DNA of 64,000 nt from Cristatella mucedo (lineage: Eukaryota > Bryozoa > Phylactolaemata > Cristatellidae), in NCBI GenBank assembly GCA_009760855.2, contig WPIO01000002.1:9580001-9644000 (forward strand). Reading direction: 5' to 3'. The notes below the pieces were generated by a model. The model saw only the letters and a program-made list of their open reading frames with translations. It was not told the origin of the DNA and ran no database searches. This document shows, one piece after another, positions 36,395-59,115 of this stretch. The position numbers were made by a program, and so were the translations under genes. The number at the start of each line of letters is the position of its first letter. Position 1 is the first letter of the stretch.

Positions 36395-37724
36395 GTGCTG
36401 AAAATAATAATAATAATAATGCACTTGATAAAGCGCCCTCAGCGAAATCAATCTCTCTCTAGGCGCTTTACATTTGCTGCAAAGGGAAATGCAATGGAAT
36501 GATGAGTAATATCATGCTTGATAAACAACATGAATAACATGGTTAGGGGTGACATGCACAGGGTCAGCATGCAAATGTGGTTAGTGGCAGCATGCAGTGT
36601 CAGCACGCATAAGCACATCGAGGACGAATCACAGGGACCCACTAAATGCTGTCCTAAATAGGTGTGTTTTTAGATTCCTTTTAAATGTGGTCAGGTCAGG
36701 GGATGTTCTGACGCAGGTCGGGAGGGAGTTCCAGGCTTTGGGAGCATACGAACTAAATGCACGGTCTCCAAAGGATTTGAGGTGTGTACGGGGTATTTGT
36801 AGACTGTTGGATTCCGAAAAGCGGGTGGTACGATGCTTAGCCTGATGGGGTAGTATATCTGACAGATAGGCTGGAGTCATAGAATGAAGGGCCCTAAAAG
36901 TGAGCGACAAAACCTTGAAGTCAATCCGTTGCTTGACTGGTAGCCAGTGCAGGTCGGCGAGAAGTGGTGTGACGTGGCAACTGCGACGCTCACGACAGAC
37001 AAGCCTAGCTGCGGAGTTTTGCACCAGCTGCAATCGCCTGATCGCACATGCCGGTAGGCCAGTAAGCAGTGAGATGCAGAAGTCGAGACAGGATGTCACG
37101 AATGCATGGACAACTTGAACGTGGTATCCTTATCTAAATAAGCCCGAATTTTAGCAATGTTATATAGCTGAAAGCGGGAATGTTTGACTGTGGAGCTGAT
37201 GTGGTCGTCTAACGAGAGGTCGCTTTGGAACATGACACCTAGATTTCGAGCTGATTCAACTGGAGATATGCTGGCAGAGCCAATTTTGAGCGTCAGCCTT
37301 TCCAATTTCTGAATCACACTAGGTTTGCCCATAACTAGTAAGTTAGTTGTATCATCGTTTTGTTTTAGAAAATTTGCTGCCATCCATGTGCGGATGTCAT
37401 CAATACATGCAGCAAATGAGTTGAGAGAATTCGAGGTGCTCGAAGGCTGGGAGGGATCAAAGCAAAGGTACAACTGAGTGTCATCCGCATAGACGTGAAA
37501 GCCTAGATTGCGCTTGGCAGTCACATCAGCAAGAGGGAGAGTATAAACCGCGAAAAGAACCGGACCTAGCACGGAGCCCTGAAGTGACCCATATTTCAGA
37601 GGTACCTCGGATGATCGGTGTCCATTCACGTCAATACTCTGGAGTCTTCCACTGAGATAGGACCTGAACCATTGCAGGCCAGTGCCAGTGATGCCCAGAC
37701 AAGATGAGAGGCACTCTAGAAGAA
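36395..37724 (-). mobile_element. L2-like LINE, 5'-truncated, inserted into a SINE
   Basis: Minus-strand frames give VLGPVLFAVYTLPLADV, YADDTQLYLCFDPSQ and SRLDFCISLLTGLPACAI through KTHLFRTAFSGSL. The 3' end is (TTA)n at 36402-36420. SINE-B pieces flank both ends: head 36285-36394, tail 37725-37790. Confidence 0.92.
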
Positions 37725-37790
37725 GGGCTGTTAGCCGTAAAGCCTCTTCTGTCGCTGTACAAAAGAAGTTGAATCAGCTAGTACTTTTTA
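37725..37790 (+). mobile_element. SINE-B tail half, split by a LINE
   Basis: GCTGTTAGCCGTAAAG through CTGTACAAAAG continues the SINE-B whose head ends at 36394. A short GCTG-like repeat at both junctions may be the target duplication. Confidence 0.75.
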
Positions 37791-38690
37791 GAAGCAACCA
37801 CAAAGCACAGACGTAGACTTCAGACGTGAAACCGCAACGGAGGAGCCTTTAATTGGAACGTAGCTTACTTAGCTACTCTCACTGATGCTCTCGGGAGTGC
37901 TGCTAATACTGATGCTATTCGAATGTGTTAGGGTGGCGTGGTGGAGTTAAAGAGAACTGCTAGGTCACGAAAACGTTCGACTGAGGGCTATTTGGGATAT
38001 TCAAAGTAGCCGTGCAGGCTACTTTGTACTAGAATATTCGGTTTGATTGTGCCACTATTTCGCCGGGGTGCTCACGGGTCTCCCTTCATGCGGCGATTCT
38101 TGTTTGATAAATTTAACGCGGCCATAACATGGTACATTACTTTGCTATTAAGTTTTAGAACAAGCCACTAACTCGAGTAATAGTTGAAGCTTTCTCTATA
38201 GCAGCCATGACCTGGCTCTTTCAACCTACACGTGAAAGTGTCAAGCCTGTCTGGGGCAAGGTTTTGGAAGAGCTATCCTCGTGAGGTACCTAATATTGAG
38301 TAACACCGATGAAACTCTGATGAAACTGAAAGTTGTAGTCAGGAAATTCATATGAAGAAATGCCGGGGTAGGCAGGAGATAAATTCGACCTGCAGTAACA
38401 AGCTTAGTAGACACGATCCAATAAGAATCTCCTGTCTAAGGCTAATGCTTCAGGTACCATCTATTACCAACGGACGAGTATTTCGAAAGGGCCACACGTG
38501 AACTCATAGCTTTCCCCACGCTCACCTTTCGGAACGCTACCCATGCGTTATGGCAAGTCGTGGCAGACTGTGGAGGATAGATCTCGGGTCACTTTACACT
38601 TGGCGTTCATCAACAAGCTCAGTTCGGCAATCGACCCCAATAAGCATAAGCAGCAATGCTAGATATAGCCACAACAGTAGGTTCGGGGAG
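37791..38690. other. Gap that should hold the 5' end of M2
   Basis: Between the LINE/SINE cluster and the Rab6 3' end. A small minus-strand frame starting MNFLTTTFSFIRVSSVLL (ATG at 38352) is the only hydrophobic N-terminus seen. It lacks a donor that fits, so the M2 start is unresolved. Confidence 0.2.
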
Positions 38691-38812
38691 AGGTTTATTG
38701 AAAATACCATAACAGCTCAAAATTAGCATTCATGTTTAAATTTACAGGGCCTGTAAAAATTTTCCACTGACAAGCGAAAATACAGCTGCCATTCTGCTCA
38801 GAAATTGTAGGA

Positions 38813-38818
38813 TTTATT
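38813..38818 (-). terminator. candidate Rab6 polyadenylation signal
   Basis: On the minus strand this reads AATAAA, about 730 bases downstream of the Rab6 stop. It is the first such hexamer I see. A second lies at 38694-38699. No transcript evidence is available. Confidence 0.3.
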
Positions 38819-39528
38819 CTAGTCGTACGGAATGTCAAGAGGAATGGAACGTTATCGTACCGCACGCTGGGCAGAGAAAGACCTGCACAACTCGTTGCAA
38901 CCAGCAAATGCATCGAAGCTAAATGCAAGCTGGCTGGCACTGCCGCCCAGCAAGAGCAGACCAGGTGGGTGCCTCAATAAATAAAAGATACCATGAAAAT
39001 ATAGAGCTCCCGGTTGGGTCACACTAGTAGGATGCGGTATCGTGTTAAACAAAGCTACCGATTCTGCTTTAAGGGAAGGAAAGCGTGAGACTGCATAGAC
39101 ACGGGATCAGCCAGCACTGGAAAGCAGAAGAAGGAACCACAAGTATTTGCCGGAAGCAGAGGCCTGACGTGAGAAAAAAAGAGGTGGGTGAACTCGGCAA
39201 TCGCGAAAAGGAAGACCCGGTTAATCACCATCTGGGCGCACGGAGGCATACAGCGACGGCGCGCGGCGGTTAAGCTCACGCCGATGACTCGGCATTCTTG
39301 GAAGCAGCCCCTGCACATGCACAGGCTGGCGTAGAAAAAAAAAGAGAAGAGAGGGAGAACCGACAGCGGAGAGTTCGACGATTGCGAGCGACACCTGGAG
39401 CGAACGACGACGGCGCCGAGTCGATGCCCGGAGCAAACAAAGGGGCTTCGAGCATAGTCGAAAGCACGCCCCCGCATCCGCGCGCCGCGCTCGCCGGAAA
39501 AATCGCTTCAACCAGACGACTCGGTTCA

Positions 39529-50376
<10,848 letters not shown>

Positions 50377-50530
50377 GGCGCGACGCAGACCGGTCCGCAG
50401 CTAGAAATCGCCTAAGCCGGCAATGAATACAGGAAATGGCGAGCCAACGTAGCACCTCGTTTTAGTTATCAGTGTCAAGGTTACTGGTGGCCGGTCCAGG
50501 CCGGGCCGGGCCGCGCCCACCTCATACCCT
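50377..50530 (-). promoter_or_regulatory. GC-rich 5' flank of Rab6
   Basis: Upstream of the Rab6 ATG the sequence becomes CpG-rich, with repeated GCCGGGCCGGG-type motifs near 50495-50515. I see no TATA box. This is a plausible 5' UTR and CpG-type promoter by position only. Confidence 0.25.
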
Positions 50531-51399
50531 TGTGGTACCGGCATTCCAGAGTAGCGGCGGTCGCCTGCGTGCAAACGGAAGCTACGTTATGTCCATTTGT
50601 ATTTGAATTCCTGTTGGTGCCCCGAAGCTCTCGCAAAGGCGTGCATCAAATCTTTCAGCTTCGTGGCAGCGCTCGATACGTGGCATTCATTGCACAAAAT
50701 TACCGCCGAGGCGAGGTACACGGAAAGCTAGCTTGCGGTTGGTCTGCGCGCGGCTTTACACTGACGACGCGAATTCTTCGCTCTCTAACGCTGTAAGCGC
50801 CGCAGCGCAGGGCCGAGCCATAGCCTCGTGCTGGCCGCCGTCTGCAGCCACCCCGTGCTTCGTTTGCAGCCAACTGTCGGTCCGTGCACCGCTTTGTTTA
50901 GCAGCCACTGATTTACGGTTGCCCGCACGGGCATTCGGCAAAGCAAGTCTCTCGCTTTGGGATTGCTGAAACAGCGGAACGCGAACAGGAGGACAGCGCC
51001 TCGGCGCAGATCTGAAACGGCTTCGCGCTCGTTCGCGCGAGCAGTATTCTTAATTTCGTGTGTGTGCAGAGGCCTCCAACTGGTCCGAGCGCGGTAGCTA
51101 GCTGCGTGCTATCAGCTCGCGTAATTGACTTCCCGCCCTGACTGGTGCTTAAATGACTGCTTCCAATCAATAGCGTCTTGAGAAGGGCTAGGCGGGGGGG
51201 GGGAAGTTCCTCTTCAATGTGGCTGAATGGGGCAAGGCGGCACGAGCCTAAATTACAGCCGTCGACGGTTTTCTTTCTTACGGTTCTTTACTTGCCGTTT
51301 CTAAATTCTCTGGCTTACTTGTCACTTCACGTCGCTGGCGCGAGCCCACCTATCCGAGCTCCTTGCACGTCCAATGTGTTGTTCTCCTCGAGCTGCCCG

Positions 51400-51635
51400 C
51401 TGTGTTGCCCGCTCCTCGGCATCGGCATCTAGTCATCTCCCAGTACTACCTCGCACTAAATTGGAATCGTCTGGTGATCGAGCCTTGAGCTCGCATGCGC
51501 TCAAAATATGGAACTTGCTTCCGGATACGGTCACTCCCTGCAATGACCTTGAATCCTTTAAGTTTCGGCCAAAGGCGCAAGTGTTCCAGTCAGCTTTATA
51601 TATTGTCTGTTATATTCAGCAATAAGGAGAGGAAA
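51400..51635 (+). mobile_element. LINE C-terminal fragment
   Basis: The frame TKLESSGDRALSSHALKIWN followed by LLPDTV and KFRPKAQVFQSA is the end of an L2/CR1 reverse transcriptase. Confidence 0.75.
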
Positions 51636-51644
51636 CAGTTCAGC

Positions 51645-51785
51645 ATCATTTATATAGCAGCACGAGAGCCTTAACTGCTATCATCGCCGCTTGCAGTGGG
51701 CAATATAGGATCGCCCACTTCAGGACTTGAACCCACGACCTAGGTCCTGAAGCAGGAGTGCCTTACCCCTGCGGCTTAGACGGTG
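51645..51785 (-). mobile_element. SINE-B copy
   Basis: GCACGAGAGCCTTAACTGCT, GGATCGCCCACTTCAGGA and the B-box region TTGAACCCACGACC identify the family. Confidence 0.75.
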
Positions 51786-52329
51786 AAGGAGGAGGGAAGA
51801 CCAGCATCAATAGCCAGTCCTCTGGTGGTAGCACTCGAGTCTTCAGCTGTTTCATGTGCCGAAAATTTCTGGAATGCTTGCGAAGTGGGAAGTTAACTCA
51901 CAGTCCTCAATGTAGTCAAGCTTGAGTTGTATACTTATACTATACTACGCTCAATGCTTTACCGGATTCCTCAAGGACAGGGTGATCATTCTTGAAATGG
52001 GCTGCCTACTTAATGACTGGGCTGTGCATTGCTCTATCCTTTCGTGGGCACATTCTTGAAGAGTCGTCTGTTGTCTACCTAAACGGGAACCGGTTTTCCT
52101 TTAACTTGCCACAATATGCAAGTAGACAGGGCTATCATTTAGCAACCGAGCGATTTCGCACCGTTTTGGTCTCCCTTCCTGACTGGTTACAACTGCTGTG
52201 CTTCGTTTTGCAGCTTATAGAAGTGTCTATTGGCTCGACTGAACATCCCTTGCTCTGAAGCTCACGGTGAGTGAAAAAAAAGAAAGAAAAAGTAACTAAG
52301 ATCGTAGTAGTAGTAGCTCATACTCGACT

Positions 52330-52870
52330 GCAGCTCTGTTGTCTTCAGCTTCAGCCATTGGCTGTCAATCTTGTTGCTTGCAGATTGTATATGTCGACAT
52401 ATATATCAAGAAGCGTATAGACTTCAAATTTCCTTCACCTGCTTGTGGGTCCCTTCATTAGCTTTCTCCGGCATACCTACAGTATCTGAAATACTACCTA
52501 ATCAGGTTTCACACCATATCAATGTCAAGGTCATATATCTCTTATTTGTGTTAACTTAATTCTCTTGCTCTAACTTGCCTTTGTGAAATGCTTTCTAATC
52601 TCCCATCGTACCACCTGCTCATTAGACTCAAATCGTTTAGCTGTGCCCCTAATGAATGTCAAATCCCTTATCGACCATGCATCTAGTACTTAGGCTTCCA
52701 AAGTCTGAAGCTCACTGCCTACTGTCATCACGACATTTAAAAAGCAGCTGAAACAGCAGTTCCCTACAGCATTTCCTCTTTCGGTTGTCGTTGTCCTTGA
52801 TGTGTTTTTGCAGGATGCAGGTGTACCCGTTATCACTAACCAATTGTCATTATTCCTTAAAAAATAAGGT
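52330..52870 (+). mobile_element. LINE fragment, decayed
   Basis: KKRIDFKFPSP and a following block ending with PLMNVKSLIDH-like and KKQLKQQFP-like pieces are in LINE order. The 3' UTR motif GTACCCGTTATCACTAACCA follows. Confidence 0.6.
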
Positions 52871-52889
52871 TAGCTAATTTAGCAGCGCT

Positions 52890-53025
52890 TGTTTCATAGG
52901 AGCAGAAGACCCTTAACAGCTATCACAGCTTGCAGTTGGCAATAAAGGATTTCCCACTGCAGGATTTGAACCCACGACCTTGATCGGGAAGAGCGAGCAG
53001 GTTATCTCCTGTGCTATCACGACCC
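52890..53025 (-). mobile_element. SINE-B copy
   Basis: GCAGAAGACCCTTAACAGCT, AATAAAGGATTTCCCACTGC and TTTGAACCCACGACC match the family consensus; the head end CTATCACGACCC is visible. Confidence 0.75.
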
Positions 53026-53266
53026 TTGCCAGTATCTATGAATTGACTACAAAGAGATTTACTTCTCTTAGGGCACAATTAAAATATTGAAAGTTATTAT
53101 TTGTATTGCTATTTTTATTATTAGTATTAAGAGAGGACAGCATTTTCTTTGAGTTAATCCTAGCACATTGCCTTTTGTGGGCTTTACCAGCAATGCAAAT
53201 GAGGGAATTTACTAGGGTTGTGCCGTTGCTTCTACCCAGTATTTGTCACATGGGCAAGAGTGAGCT

Positions 53267-53415
53267 GGGTGCTGGTTTGGTCCAGCGGTTAAGGTGCTCG
53301 CCCCCCCCCCCCCCGACCAAGGTCTGGCTGAGGTCGTGGGCTCGAGCCCAGAGGCACATGTGAAGCACCTGAATAGAGATTAAGCTCCCTTGGGGCGCTA
53401 TGCAAATGAATTATA
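53267..53415 (+). mobile_element. SINE-A, full-length copy (tRNA-derived)
   Basis: Head TGGTCCAGCGGTTAAGGTGC (A box) and GTGGGCTCGAGCCC (B box), then a short body and the hairpin tail GCACCTGAATAGAGATTAAG...GGGGCGCTATGC. A run of cytosines is expanded after the A box. The family differs from SINE-B in both head and tail. Confidence 0.85.
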
Positions 53416-53559
53416 TTTTGTTTATTTTTATGCACCGAAATCTATTGGAATGCTAGTTAGGGGGAGTGCAAGCCTAATGGTCTCAAGATTTCTTCGTGCA
53501 TGGCTGCAGCAATACAAAATTTGTGATCTTATTCTCAGACTCTGTTAATTGTTTATACC

Positions 53560-54045
53560 GATGCAGTAGCGCAAGGATCATGTACTTCACCGTGCTGCAT
53601 CCTCTCCCCAATCAAGCAGTTTATTGACTTCATGGATGTGCCGCTCACTTTAAGATCCCTTTGTCCTCTTGCTTAAGATTGCATCTCGGAAATGCCGTGG
53701 GCCACTCTTCTGGCTTTAAAGTCCTTTAGCTGTGCCTCCAACGAATCTTCCAAATTCATTATAGGCTGTGCTTGCTTTCAAATCATACTCCCTAAGAGTG
53801 GAGCTCACTCCAAACTGATGTCACAATATCCTGTGACTTTATGACGTTCAAAAAAGAAACTAAAAGTTCACCTGTTTCTTGCAGCATTTGCTCCATCCTT
53901 TTGAATTGTCCTTTGTGAGCTAGTGTAAGCTGACACTGTGCACGTTATCACTAACCAATGGGCATGCTTCCTTTAGACTCATGTTAGGTGCCTAGAAAAA
54001 AATGTAGCTCCCACATAGTGCTATACAAATGCTATTGTTATTTTA
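53560..54045 (+). mobile_element. LINE fragment, decayed
   Basis: Blocks resembling KQFIDFMDVPLTLRSLC and the LINE 3' UTR (ACACTGTGCACGTTATCACT) end in a degraded tail near 54040. Confidence 0.55.
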
Positions 54046-54698
54046 TGACTAGTTTCATACTAAAATGGAACCCAGATCAGCTGATATTTAACGGTATTTT
54101 TTATATAGTTGCAGAAGAATATTAGAGGCTTTTACGTAATAAAAAATTCCCTCCTGCAGGACTGGAACCAGCTACTAATAAGACATTAGCACAGCACCTT
54201 TAGATAACCTTGTCTATTTCTAGGCACATTAAATTTGCTGCAGATGAAAAATGTCGATTGGTCAATGGTTACTTGCATGGCATCAGCACCGATTAGCATG
54301 CAGCTAAAAATTCACGCGGATTGAGCAAATACAGAAATAGCATCAGTTACTGGTTCGTTTTTAATTATTTATTGCTTGTACAGCACCTTAAGTGAACTAA
54401 ATATCCTTTACAATTCTACAGGCAGTGGCCTTTAATGCATGGGTTAGACCATCGAGGCTAGTTTGAAATAGCTTTGGTTGCCTGATCTGGCTATAAGTCA
54501 CTCTGATCCACCACTGCTCATTCAGGTTGCTGTTTTGAATTGCCAGAAGTCGATCGTCGTAAGCAAAACCCATTAGTTTTATAGTATTCCTTCGAAAATG
54601 CCATCGCTAAAAGCTCTAAACCGCTAAGCCAGAAGCCTCTGTAGTGCTCTTACTAGAGGCAAATTGTTTACCGGTTTTTAGTCCAGAGGCAGGTTGGT

Positions 54699-55110
54699 TC
54701 AGGTCGCTCTGCATTTTGAAATTACCGCAATGCGCCGTGGCAAGCACGGTTGGCAGTCGAGCATTTGAGTGAGACCCAGCCTTCGATGAGGACTTTTGCT
54801 ACTGAGCTGAAGTGTCAGCAGTTGAGAGGCTTTCGGTCCACGCATGAGGCTTACCCCCATGGTAAAAAGAGGAAAGTTTTTTGTTTGACTGCCCACTAAA
54901 TAAATACATGTGGGAATGTACGAAACTATGTGACCGAATAGGGAAATTACCGACGAAAGAGGCCAAGGAGTCAAAGCCAAGCATGGCTCGCTGGCAGGCG
55001 ATACAGTTTCGGGTCCCCTGGAAGACATCGACTTTCATGCCGGGCCACGTGAAACATGATTTCGTGAGTTTCAGGTTGGCCAAGGCTGATGCTCTTGTGG
55101 GCAATGTAGT
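54699..55110 (-). mobile_element. Ty3/gypsy-type integrase fragment
   Basis: Minus-strand frames contain LTKSCFTWPGMKVDVF with CIACQRAM, the integrase zinc-binding H2C2 end (YWPGM...C..CQ). A core-domain-like block KPHAWTESLSTADTSAQ follows. No LTRs or other domains are seen. Confidence 0.75.
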
Positions 55111-55639
55111 TTAAATTGTTTGCACTTGTGCGTTTGATTGGCTGTGGCTGTAGTTTAGTTTGTAACCCGCAGTTGCAACGCTGTTGTCACGGTTGCATTT
55201 TCCGACATCTGGGGTGGCCTACTTGGACTGTTATACACTATTTAATCCCTACTTTCACTAGACCATCTCAGACTACTGCTAGTTGAAGAAACTGTTTGTT
55301 GTATGAATTGATGCTATCAGCTCTGGTGATTGTAAGCTGCTGTCATTTATCGGAAGACGTCTGCTCATTATGGGTACCCCATACCAGGAATTTGAACGAT
55401 CTCTACTTTTACTGCCCATTTGAGGTAATTCGTTGTTTATGTGCATATTTCTGTTGCTCCACAAAGACTGGGTATATTTTATGTTTTGAAAATTCTGTGC
55501 TTCAAAAGAAGCGATGTGGCTTTGATGTAAGCAGTGAGCTTTTGCAAAAAGAAATTTCTATGTGCTGTCCATTAGGGCAGGCTAAGCAGTTGTTGATATC
55601 AGAAGCCACAAATTCAGAACTTAGCCTCATCTCTTATGG

Positions 55640-55900
55640 CGATGTTTGATGTGTCATCAACATAAATGTTAAAGTCTGCAGCAATTAATAAAGGCCTGCC
55701 ACACAAATATTTTAGTGAGGAATTCTAAAAACTCTTCCATGAACAAGGTTAGACAGCCAGAAGGGGGTCGGTAGATCACTCTGTGGGAGGCATGGTCTTT
55801 GGTGGAGGTCTGCCAACAGTCTTTGAGCATATGAAATGCCAATGTTTGCAGCAGACTGATCAGCAATCTGGTTCCACTTGTGAGTAATGAAATACACCAA
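55640..55900 (-). mobile_element. LINE endonuclease fragment
   Basis: The frame VIYRPPSGCLTLFMEEFLEF and a following ADFNIYVDD-like segment correspond to the apurinic-type endonuclease domain (YRPP...GDFN) of a non-LTR element. Confidence 0.75.
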
Positions 55901-56287
55901 TACCTACTTCAGAAAGGAGCTCTAAAAACCACGCTTCCTCCGCTGTAATTCAGTGTACTACAGGCACGTACCTGTATTTCTGGCCCTGTTCTTACTCGAA
56001 ACCAACGTTTGTTTTCGAAAAGTTGAAATCTGCCTTTGTCTGCCCAATAAACCGAGCACCAATCTTGAGGAGTTCAGTGGGCATGGCATTCATTGTACTA
56101 ATGCAGCCATTCAGCTAGAGGCTGTTTGAATTGCCACTTTCTCAGGTACTTCAGCAGACGATCCTCGAGCTGCACACCCTCACCACAACCATCACCAGCT
56201 GCCCAGTTATCTCATAAGCCGATGCCATCACTCAAACCCATCGCTTTATGGCTCGGTCTGCCTAAGCTGCCTGCAGGGCCTGCTAGC

Positions 56288-56288
<1 letters not shown>

Positions 56289-56342
<54 letters not shown>
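56289..56342. repeat. (CTG)18 trinucleotide repeat
   Basis: Eighteen uninterrupted CTG units lie about 60 bases upstream of candidate exon P1. In one frame they would encode alanines and in another leucines. I see no firm evidence that they are translated. Confidence 0.95.
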
Positions 56343-56344
<2 letters not shown>

Positions 56345-56404
56345 CAGCTCAAGCTGAGCTGCTGCTGTGCTGCTTGCAGGTCACCGGGCCCTGCTGATTG
56401 GCAG

Positions 56405-56605
56405 TGATGACCTCAGCTGTACACTTGGCCCAAGTGAGGCTGCCGTGCGATGTCAGCGAGTCGTGGCCTGTGGTGAGAAAGGCGCTTGAGGACGCACGGC
56501 TGTGTTTGAACGAGCAAAAATGCTACGAAGGGTTCGGATTCTTGTGGACCGCCGTGCAGCACAGAGGAGGGCCGAGCCGGCCTCGAACGACCACTGTCTT
56601 CAAGG
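56405..56605 (+). CDS. Candidate plus-strand exon P1 (phase 1-1)
   Basis: The exon lies between CTGATTGGCAG and a strong donor CAAGG|GTAAGAG. It encodes MTSAVHLAQVRLPCDVSES, WPVVRKALEDARLCLNEQ and FGFLWTAVQHRGGPSRPR. A competing exon reading uses the upstream acceptor GCTTGCAG (56379) and a GTGAGAAAG donor in another frame. Only one can be right. I do not recognise the product. Confidence 0.4.
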
Positions 56606-57269
56606 GTAAGAGGGACCGTACATAGCATCGCCCCACCACCACCTCCACTCGTCCCGCCTCCGAGCCGGCGCTCCAAGCCGGGGCACCTGAGGTTGCTTTG
56701 TGGGCGCCGTCGCTTGCCTAGCTTCGCCGGATAGTGACCGGCTGGGATGCTGCACAGACTGAAGCGACTGCCAAGTCGCTGGAGTGGCTTGCTGCTTGTC
56801 GGCAGTGTTCTCCTGCATGAGTGTAATAGCTGCCCGGCTGCCAATGGGGCGGGGCATTCGGCAAGGCAGCATTGCCAGCCAGCCGTGCTCTGGCTGGCCG
56901 CGCTTCGATGGTCTTGTTTGCCTATGCCTGCCTCTGCCTCCACTACGCTATCGCCTTGTTTGCCGGCGATTGCTGCCACAAGATTGTAGAGCTACTTCTA
57001 TTCATATCCTGATGCAAGTGCTTTTTAGTCTCCAGCCTTTGGCCAGTTATGCCTTTATTGTTTGGGTAAAAAGAATCAGCCGCTGGTGGCAGGCGCGTTG
57101 ATTTCAGACTTACCTCGGTACCACTGGCGTATCTGCCATTTGCCCAAGGTTTTTCAATCAATTTTTACGATGAACGTTTCGAACTCACAGAATTAGAGCC
57201 TGACCAGAGCTTCACTCAGAGCCCATCCGAGTCGGCCCTGGCTGTAAGAATTAAATTGAAATAAATACT

Positions 57270-57437
57270 AGCTGGTTTAACAGCCTCTTTTGTATAGCGA
57301 CAGAAGAGACTTTACGGCTATCACCACCACTTGCAGTGGGGATAAAGGATCGCCCACCGCAGGATTCGAAACCACGACATCGGGACCGAGATCGTGAAAA
57401 GCAACTGCCTTACCTAGTGCGCCATCACGGCTCACCA
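57270..57437 (-). mobile_element. SINE-B copy
   Basis: A nearly full-length minus-strand copy, containing CAGCCTCTTTTGTATAGCGA, the hairpin remnant and the head GCCATCACGGCTCA. Confidence 0.85.
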
Positions 57438-58839
57438 ACCTCTGAGACCAGTCGTTGACTTCCTGCTAGTCGATACCTATGACTAGACTTTACTGCATTA
57501 TGCAACTTCTTTGATTTGTTGTGCCTGCACCTTGAGCTGACTGTGGCCGGTAAGCTCTGCAAGCATACCGCTCCTGGCTGTCTTCGAAATTCCTCCTGAA
57601 AACCAGCAACATGGGAAAGCCCCCCCCCCACTGCCATCGTTGCAGGTAAGCTACTCCCATGAAAGATGACAGACATGTTTGGTAGCTAACCGACAACCTG
57701 TGATTGGCGTTTGCATCACTCTTGCTAAATTCGAGAGTCTGCTGCCAGTTAAGTGTCTGTGCTTTGGTTAGGAGTTTTCTGTCAGTGAGATTAATGAAGG
57801 TATGCTAACATCTCACTGTACCACAAATGACTTAGTAAGTCAAGCCTATTAAAGGCTCTCTAACATATGGGAAGAAGGTGGCACCTAGCCTGCCTGCCTG
57901 CCTGCATAGCGGCACCTATAGACCATTAAGAACGTTTGCAAGCTAGACAATGCAATTTTGGTGCAGTGTCTCATGCTGGCGTGCCTGCCCATGTGGGCCA
58001 GCGGCCTATCGTCCTATGTGGGGCTTTGTTCGATTCACGTGTAGGCACTATCCGTAGGCAGCCGCGCAGACAGACTTCGAGCCCGAACGCACAAGTCACG
58101 TCTTGTGTGTGTGGTTATGGCGACGAAGCTGCAAATGCAGTAAAGTTTAATTAGGTGCTCACACGAGGCACGATGTTGTGACTCTACCCCTGCGCATGTG
58201 CAGGGGTACTGGCATCGAGGGCCGATTGGCTGGTGGGCAGATCAGCAAGAGTGCAATGCAGTGCAGCAGGCGGCATATGTGCAAATACACAGTCCTAGCC
58301 GCAAATGTCGATGTGACTTTGCTACGTTGTGCTTTATGCGACCATCTTTTATAATCGCTTGAAGTTAACAGCATTGTCTGCTGATTTGATAAGAGAGCGG
58401 TCTCTATTGCAGGCTTCCCAATAAAGTGCTGCATGTAGGCTTACAGTTGTTATTAGGGTAAGCTAGAGGCTTATAAGAAAAATTCAACATTGTGGTGTTG
58501 AGCAAGGGAACTCACAAAGAGCTATAGTGTATGTCTAGTAGATGTTCTGCTGTAGGGTTTGAAGCCCTGGCAACCTAGTCTCCTGTAAATGGGCAAACGT
58601 GGAACCACTGCTACCTTCGTAGGACATCTATTTAGATTTGCATTTTTAAGGAGCCATGCCTAAGGAAATATATTGGCTAATGGTTTTTTTAAGCTTCTCG
58701 ATACAACTGGCTCGAGCTGGGGCCATGCACTAGGGTACTTCCATTGAATGCATGTGTCCTGCAAAGATGCTAATATGTCAGGAAATCGGCTAAAAAACTG
58801 GTTGTTGGTTACTACAGCCATTTTAAAAATTGTGTGGTC

Positions 58840-59115
58840 GTATTGAAAGGTACTTGTGGATGCAACTGTTTCTCATGCTCCAGATTGGTACCGATCTGAA
58901 ATACTTCTTAATCATTCTTCTCATCGTGCCACTTGCTCCTCTCCATCTGTTCAGATCCTTTGCTCGAAAGCTTGGAATTCACTACCTACTGACACCACGA
59001 CATCCTTTGTCTTGATATTTAAAAAGAAGCAGAATATCCAGCTGTTTCTTGCTGCACTTCCTCTGTCCGTCTGCATAGTCCTTTGTGTGCCCGTGGTGGC
59101 CGAAATTATTTTATA
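58840..59115 (+). mobile_element. LINE C-terminal fragment
   Basis: The frame SVQILCSKAWNSLPTDTTTS then FKKKQNIQLFLAALPLSV corresponds to the AWNSLP...FK..LK..LF end of a LINE reverse transcriptase. Confidence 0.7.

Noticed and set aside
56126-56407. 94-codon frame with an 18-alanine run
   Set aside because: The run is the CTG microsatellite. A good acceptor exists at 56144 but no donor fits, and the frame gives no recognisable domain.
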